This document shows positions 61,666 to 64,000 of a DNA stretch of 64,000 nt, one piece after another. A program made the translations under genes and the position numbers. Each line of letters starts with the position of its first letter. The first letter of the stretch is position 1. The notes below the pieces were generated by a model. It saw only the letters and a program-made list of their open reading frames with translations. It made no database searches and was not told where the DNA came from. The DNA comes from Streptomyces sp. SKN60. Lineage in GTDB: Bacteria; Actinomycetota; Actinomycetes; Streptomycetales; Streptomycetaceae. The stretch covers positions 1-64,000 of the forward strand of contig NZ_JAHTMW010000019.1 of NCBI RefSeq assembly GCF_026236535.1. The letters run 5' to 3'.

Positions 61666-62181
61666 TCAGCGCACCGGGTAGACGAGGGCGGTCGCCAGCG
61701 CGGCGAGCCCCTCGGCGCGGCCGGTGAGGCCCAGGCCGTCGGTCGTGGTGCCGGAGACGGAGACGGGCGCGCCGGCCGCCTCGCTGAGCGCCTTCTGGGC
61801 CTCGTCGCGGCGCTTGCCGATCTTGGGGCGGACGCCGACGACCTGGACGGCGATGTTGCCGATCTCGTAGCCCTCGGCGCGCACGATCCGGGCGGCCTCG
61901 GCGAGCAGCGTGACGCCGGCGGCGCCGGACCACTCGGGGCGGGAGGTGCCGAAGTGGGCGCCGAGGTCGCCGATGCCGGCGGCGGAGAAGAGGGCGTCGC
62001 AGGCGGCGTGGGCGGCGACGTCACCGTCGGAGTGCCCGGCGAGCCCGTACCCGTCGCTGTCGGGGCCTTCCCAGAGCAGGCCCGCGCACCACAGCTCCCG
62101 CCCCTTCTCGAAGGCATGGACGTCGGTGCCGATGCCGGTACGGGGAAGGACCGGGGTCTGCGGGGTGGGCTCAGAAGCCAT
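61666..62181 (-). CDS. ispF: 2-C-methyl-D-erythritol 2,4-cyclodiphosphate synthase
   Basis: A 171-residue enzyme of the MEP isoprenoid pathway that closes the cyclic diphosphate. GIGTDVHAFEKGREL carries the zinc-binding DxH, LAGHSDGDVAAHAACDALF the second histidine and active-site loop, and SVSGTTTDGLGLTGRAEGLAA the CDP site. The start overlaps the end of ispD by 11 bases, so they are co-translated. Confidence 0.97.
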   Translation of the reverse strand: MASEPTPQTPVLPRTGIGTDVHAFEKGRELWCAGLLWEGPDSDGYGLAGHSDGDVAAHAACDALFSAAGIGDLGAHFGTSRPEWSGAAGVTLLAEAARIVRAEGYEIGNIAVQVVGVRPKIGKRRDEAQKALSEAAGAPVSVSGTTTDGLGLTGRAEGLAALATALVYPVR

Positions 62182-62920
62182 CGTTGGCCCTCCTGCGGGC
62201 GAGTACGGCCTCGGCGAGGACGAGGTCGAGGGGGCGGGTCACCTTGAAGGCCTCTTCGTGGCCGGGCACGACGACCACGGGCGCGCCGAGCTTCTCGACC
62301 ATGCCGGCGTCGTCGGTGGCGCCGTCCCCGATGAGGGCGACGGTGGCGTGGGCGTTGACCAGGGTCTCCCGGTCGAAGCCCTGCGGAGTCTGTACGGCGC
62401 GGAGGCGGGCGCGCACCGGGGTGGCGACGACCTGCTCGGGGCCGCCCGGACGCTCGGCCGGCTCGACCTCCTTGACGGTGTCCGCGACGGGCAGCGCGGG
62501 GACGACGGCGACGGCCCCGTCCCGTACCGCCTCGATGACCGCGTCGACGGTGTCGACCGGCACCAGCGGGCGGGCGGCGTCGTGGACGAGGACGGTGGTG
62601 ATGTCGTCCGGGACGGCCTTGAGGCCGAGGTGGACGGACTCCTGGCGGGTCTCGCCGCCGGGGACGACCACGTAGTCGGTGCGGTCGGGCAGGGCGTGGG
62701 CGTCGAGGAGGTTCTTCACCTCGGCGGCGCCGTCGGACGGCGCGACCACGACGACGAGGGAGACGGCGCGGGAGGCGGCCATCGCCCGGACGGCGTGGAT
62801 GAGCATGGGGGTGCCGTTCAGCGCGCGCAGCGCCTTGGGGGCGCCCGGGCCGAGGCGCACGCCCCGGCCGGCCGCGGGAATCACCACGGCGGTGCGAGGA
62901 GGACGCGCTTGGTCTGTCAT
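62171..62920 (-). CDS. ispD: 2-C-methyl-D-erythritol 4-phosphate cytidylyltransferase
   Basis: A 249-residue nucleotidyltransferase of the MEP pathway. AVVIPAAGRGVRLGPGAPKAL is the CTP-binding loop, followed by TVLVHDAARPLV and AVQTPQGFDRETL. ATG 62920 has GGAG eight bases upstream; a GTG at 62929 would add three residues. It forms a unit with ispF. About 320 bases separate it from carD. Confidence 0.96.
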   Translation of the reverse strand: MTDQARPPRTAVVIPAAGRGVRLGPGAPKALRALNGTPMLIHAVRAMAASRAVSLVVVVAPSDGAAEVKNLLDAHALPDRTDYVVVPGGETRQESVHLGLKAVPDDITTVLVHDAARPLVPVDTVDAVIEAVRDGAVAVVPALPVADTVKEVEPAERPGGPEQVVATPVRARLRAVQTPQGFDRETLVNAHATVALIGDGATDDAGMVEKLGAPVVVVPGHEEAFKVTRPLDLVLAEAVLARRRANDGF

Positions 62921-63247
62921 CGGTTCCACTCCGGCAGGTTTGTTTCCGAGGGCGTCGTGGGTATGGCGTCAACAAGCTGGTGGCGACGCCTCGACCGGGC
63001 CCTTCCGTGACGACGGTCGAGGCGTCGCCATGCGAGAGCCACGAGAGCCATGGGGGACGGGAGAGAGAAGAGAGACGAACATGCCGCAGTGCCCGGCGAC
63101 GGCACTGTGGAATCGATGGAACCGATGGGATTCATCGATCGGATTCACAGCGCGCCGACGGGCACCGCGGCATTGATGCTGGGCTTGCTGGGCATGGCGG
63201 GTGGTGCGCCAGGCGTCAGACAGCTTCAGGCGACACAGGAGCCGGCG
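62921..63247. other. Gap between ispD and carD
   Basis: Apart from the 17-bp hairpin (62981-63030), this stretch contains short direct repeats (GGATTCA twice around TCGATC, near 63131-63150). I see no convincing gene on either strand. It probably includes the carD terminator and ispD promoter. Confidence 0.5.
62981..63030 (-). terminator. Long hairpin between carD and ispD
   Basis: TGGCGACGCCTCGACCG (62981-62997) pairs perfectly with 63014-63030 around a 16-base loop. Probably the terminator of carD; the large loop is unusual. Confidence 0.65.
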
Positions 63248-63730
63248 TCAGGACGCGAGCACCTCGTCGAGGAGCGCCTCGGCCTTGTCCTCGTTGGTGT
63301 TCTCCGCGAGCGCCAGCTCGCTCACCAGGATCTGCCGAGCCTTGGCGAGCATGCGCTTCTCACCTGCGGAGAGACCGCGCTCGCGCTCTCGGCGCCACAG
63401 GTCGCGCACCACTTCGGCGACCTTGATGACATCGCCGGAGGCGAGCTTCTCCAGGTTTGCCTTGTAGCGACGGGACCAGTTCGTCGGCTCTTCTGCGTAC
63501 GGTGCGCGCAGCACCTCGAAGACCCGGTCCAGCCCGTCCTGACCGACCACGTCGCGAACACCGACGAACTCCGCATTGTCCGCCGGCACACGAACCGTCA
63601 GGTCGCCCTGCGCGACCTTGAGCACCAAGTAGGTCTTGTCCACGCCTTTGATCTGGCGAGTTTCGATGGCCTCGATCAGCGCGGCCCCGTGATGGGGATA
63701 GACCACGGTGTCGCCAACCTTGAACGTCAT
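63248..63730 (-). CDS. carD: CarD-family RNA polymerase-binding regulator
   Basis: A 160-residue global regulator that binds the RNA polymerase beta subunit and stabilises promoter open complexes. The N-terminal Tudor-like domain (TFKVGDTVVYPHHGAALIEAIE) contacts polymerase, and the helical C-terminal domain (WSRRYKANLEKLASGDVIKVAEVVRDLWRRERERGLSAGEKRM) contacts DNA at the upstream edge of the bubble, including the conserved Trp. Length and sequence match actinobacterial CarD. ATG 63730. Usually essential. Confidence 0.97.
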   Translation of the reverse strand: MTFKVGDTVVYPHHGAALIEAIETRQIKGVDKTYLVLKVAQGDLTVRVPADNAEFVGVRDVVGQDGLDRVFEVLRAPYAEEPTNWSRRYKANLEKLASGDVIKVAEVVRDLWRRERERGLSAGEKRMLAKARQILVSELALAENTNEDKAEALLDEVLAS

Positions 63731-64000
63731 GTGACAGGTACCCCTTCCGTGGCTATCCAGGGTAACACGGATACGGCTTCTTCTGAATGGCGTTTTCGCA
63801 GGTCAGGGCATATCTCGGGGCTTGACAAGTGCGTCGCCCGCGTGCTGCGGCGGGCTTCCGGAAGGCGGTATTCGCAGGTCGGAGCGGCTGCGTCGACGCA
63901 GCGAAACGTCGACGTCACAGGCTTCGGAGGGGGCCGGGAGGAGGGGTGATGCCCCGGTTTGCCGGGTTCGATGTGGCCTGCTTCACGTACTCCGTTCGAG
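63731..64000. other. Upstream region of carD and right edge of the window
   Basis: AT-containing leader next to carD (63731-63800), presumably with its promoter. At 63949 an ATG preceded by GGGAGGAGGGG opens a frame (MPRFAGFDVACFT) that runs off the window; it may be the start of a gene but is too short to judge. Confidence 0.4.

Overview
The window is a stretch of Streptomyces chromosome. The evidence is very high GC, GTG and TTG starts with purine-rich ribosome binding sites, two candidate DasR operators, a groEL copy without groES, msiK, a CdgB-type diguanylate cyclase, an HbpS/SenS/SenR-type haem-sensing cluster and many secreted proteins. From memory the gene order resembles part of the S. 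coelicolor core region between carD and groEL2, read in reverse. That comparison is inference.

Layout. 1-8.2 kb: a methyltransferase, a LamG-type exoprotein, small enzymes, and two overlapping genes for paralogous secreted proteins. 8.3-12.6 kb: groEL with two tandem CIRCE operators, a cold-shock gene, a CysO-like sulfur carrier and thrC. 12.8-22.7 kb: glucosyl-3-phosphoglycerate synthase, otsA and otsB (compatible solute and trehalose synthesis), interleaved with a secreted M6 protease and a large repeat-bearing exoprotein. 23.0-27.7 kb: amino-sugar use, with an orphan sugar-binding lipoprotein divergent from nagK-nagA. Each side has a DasR-like (dre) operator. A PfkB kinase follows. 27.9-33.9 kb: secreted and CBM35 proteins, cdgB behind a CRP-consensus palindrome, flavin reductase, arfB, terD and a GNAT. 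33.9-38.0 kb: an M1 lipoprotein peptidase and the hbpS / senS-senR pair.

38.1-43.0 kb: flavoenzymes, a pentapeptide-repeat gene broken by two hairpin inserts, and a quinone-oxidoreductase gene behind a SoxR-type operator that overlaps the previous stop codon. 43.1-47.3 kb looks acquired: a TnpB remnant, a near-perfect palindrome, a DUF6879-like protein, an XRE/DUF5753-like regulator, three tiny genes and a PIMT-like methyltransferase. 47.3-50.2 kb: a GNAT, an APH(6)/HUR-type kinase and a frameshifted FAD oxidoreductase. 50.2-54.5 kb: a minus-strand conflict-type cluster, consisting of an Mrr-nuclease/TerD fusion, a beta-helix protein and a small protein. The last two share a short QIAVGNE motif. 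54.6-64.0 kb is core again: tRNA-Thr, msiK, a nucleotidyltransferase, a DoxX protein, rlmB, cysS, ispF-ispD and carD.

How it fits together. NagK, NagA, the sugar-binding lipoprotein and the shared ABC ATPase MsiK form an amino-sugar uptake and catabolism theme under probable DasR control. CIRCE, SoxR and Crp-type sites and the HbpS system put stress sensing next to the genes controlled. The two best candidates for undescribed biology are the Mrr-TerD / beta-helix / small-protein cluster and the XRE-DUF6879-peptide-PIMT island.
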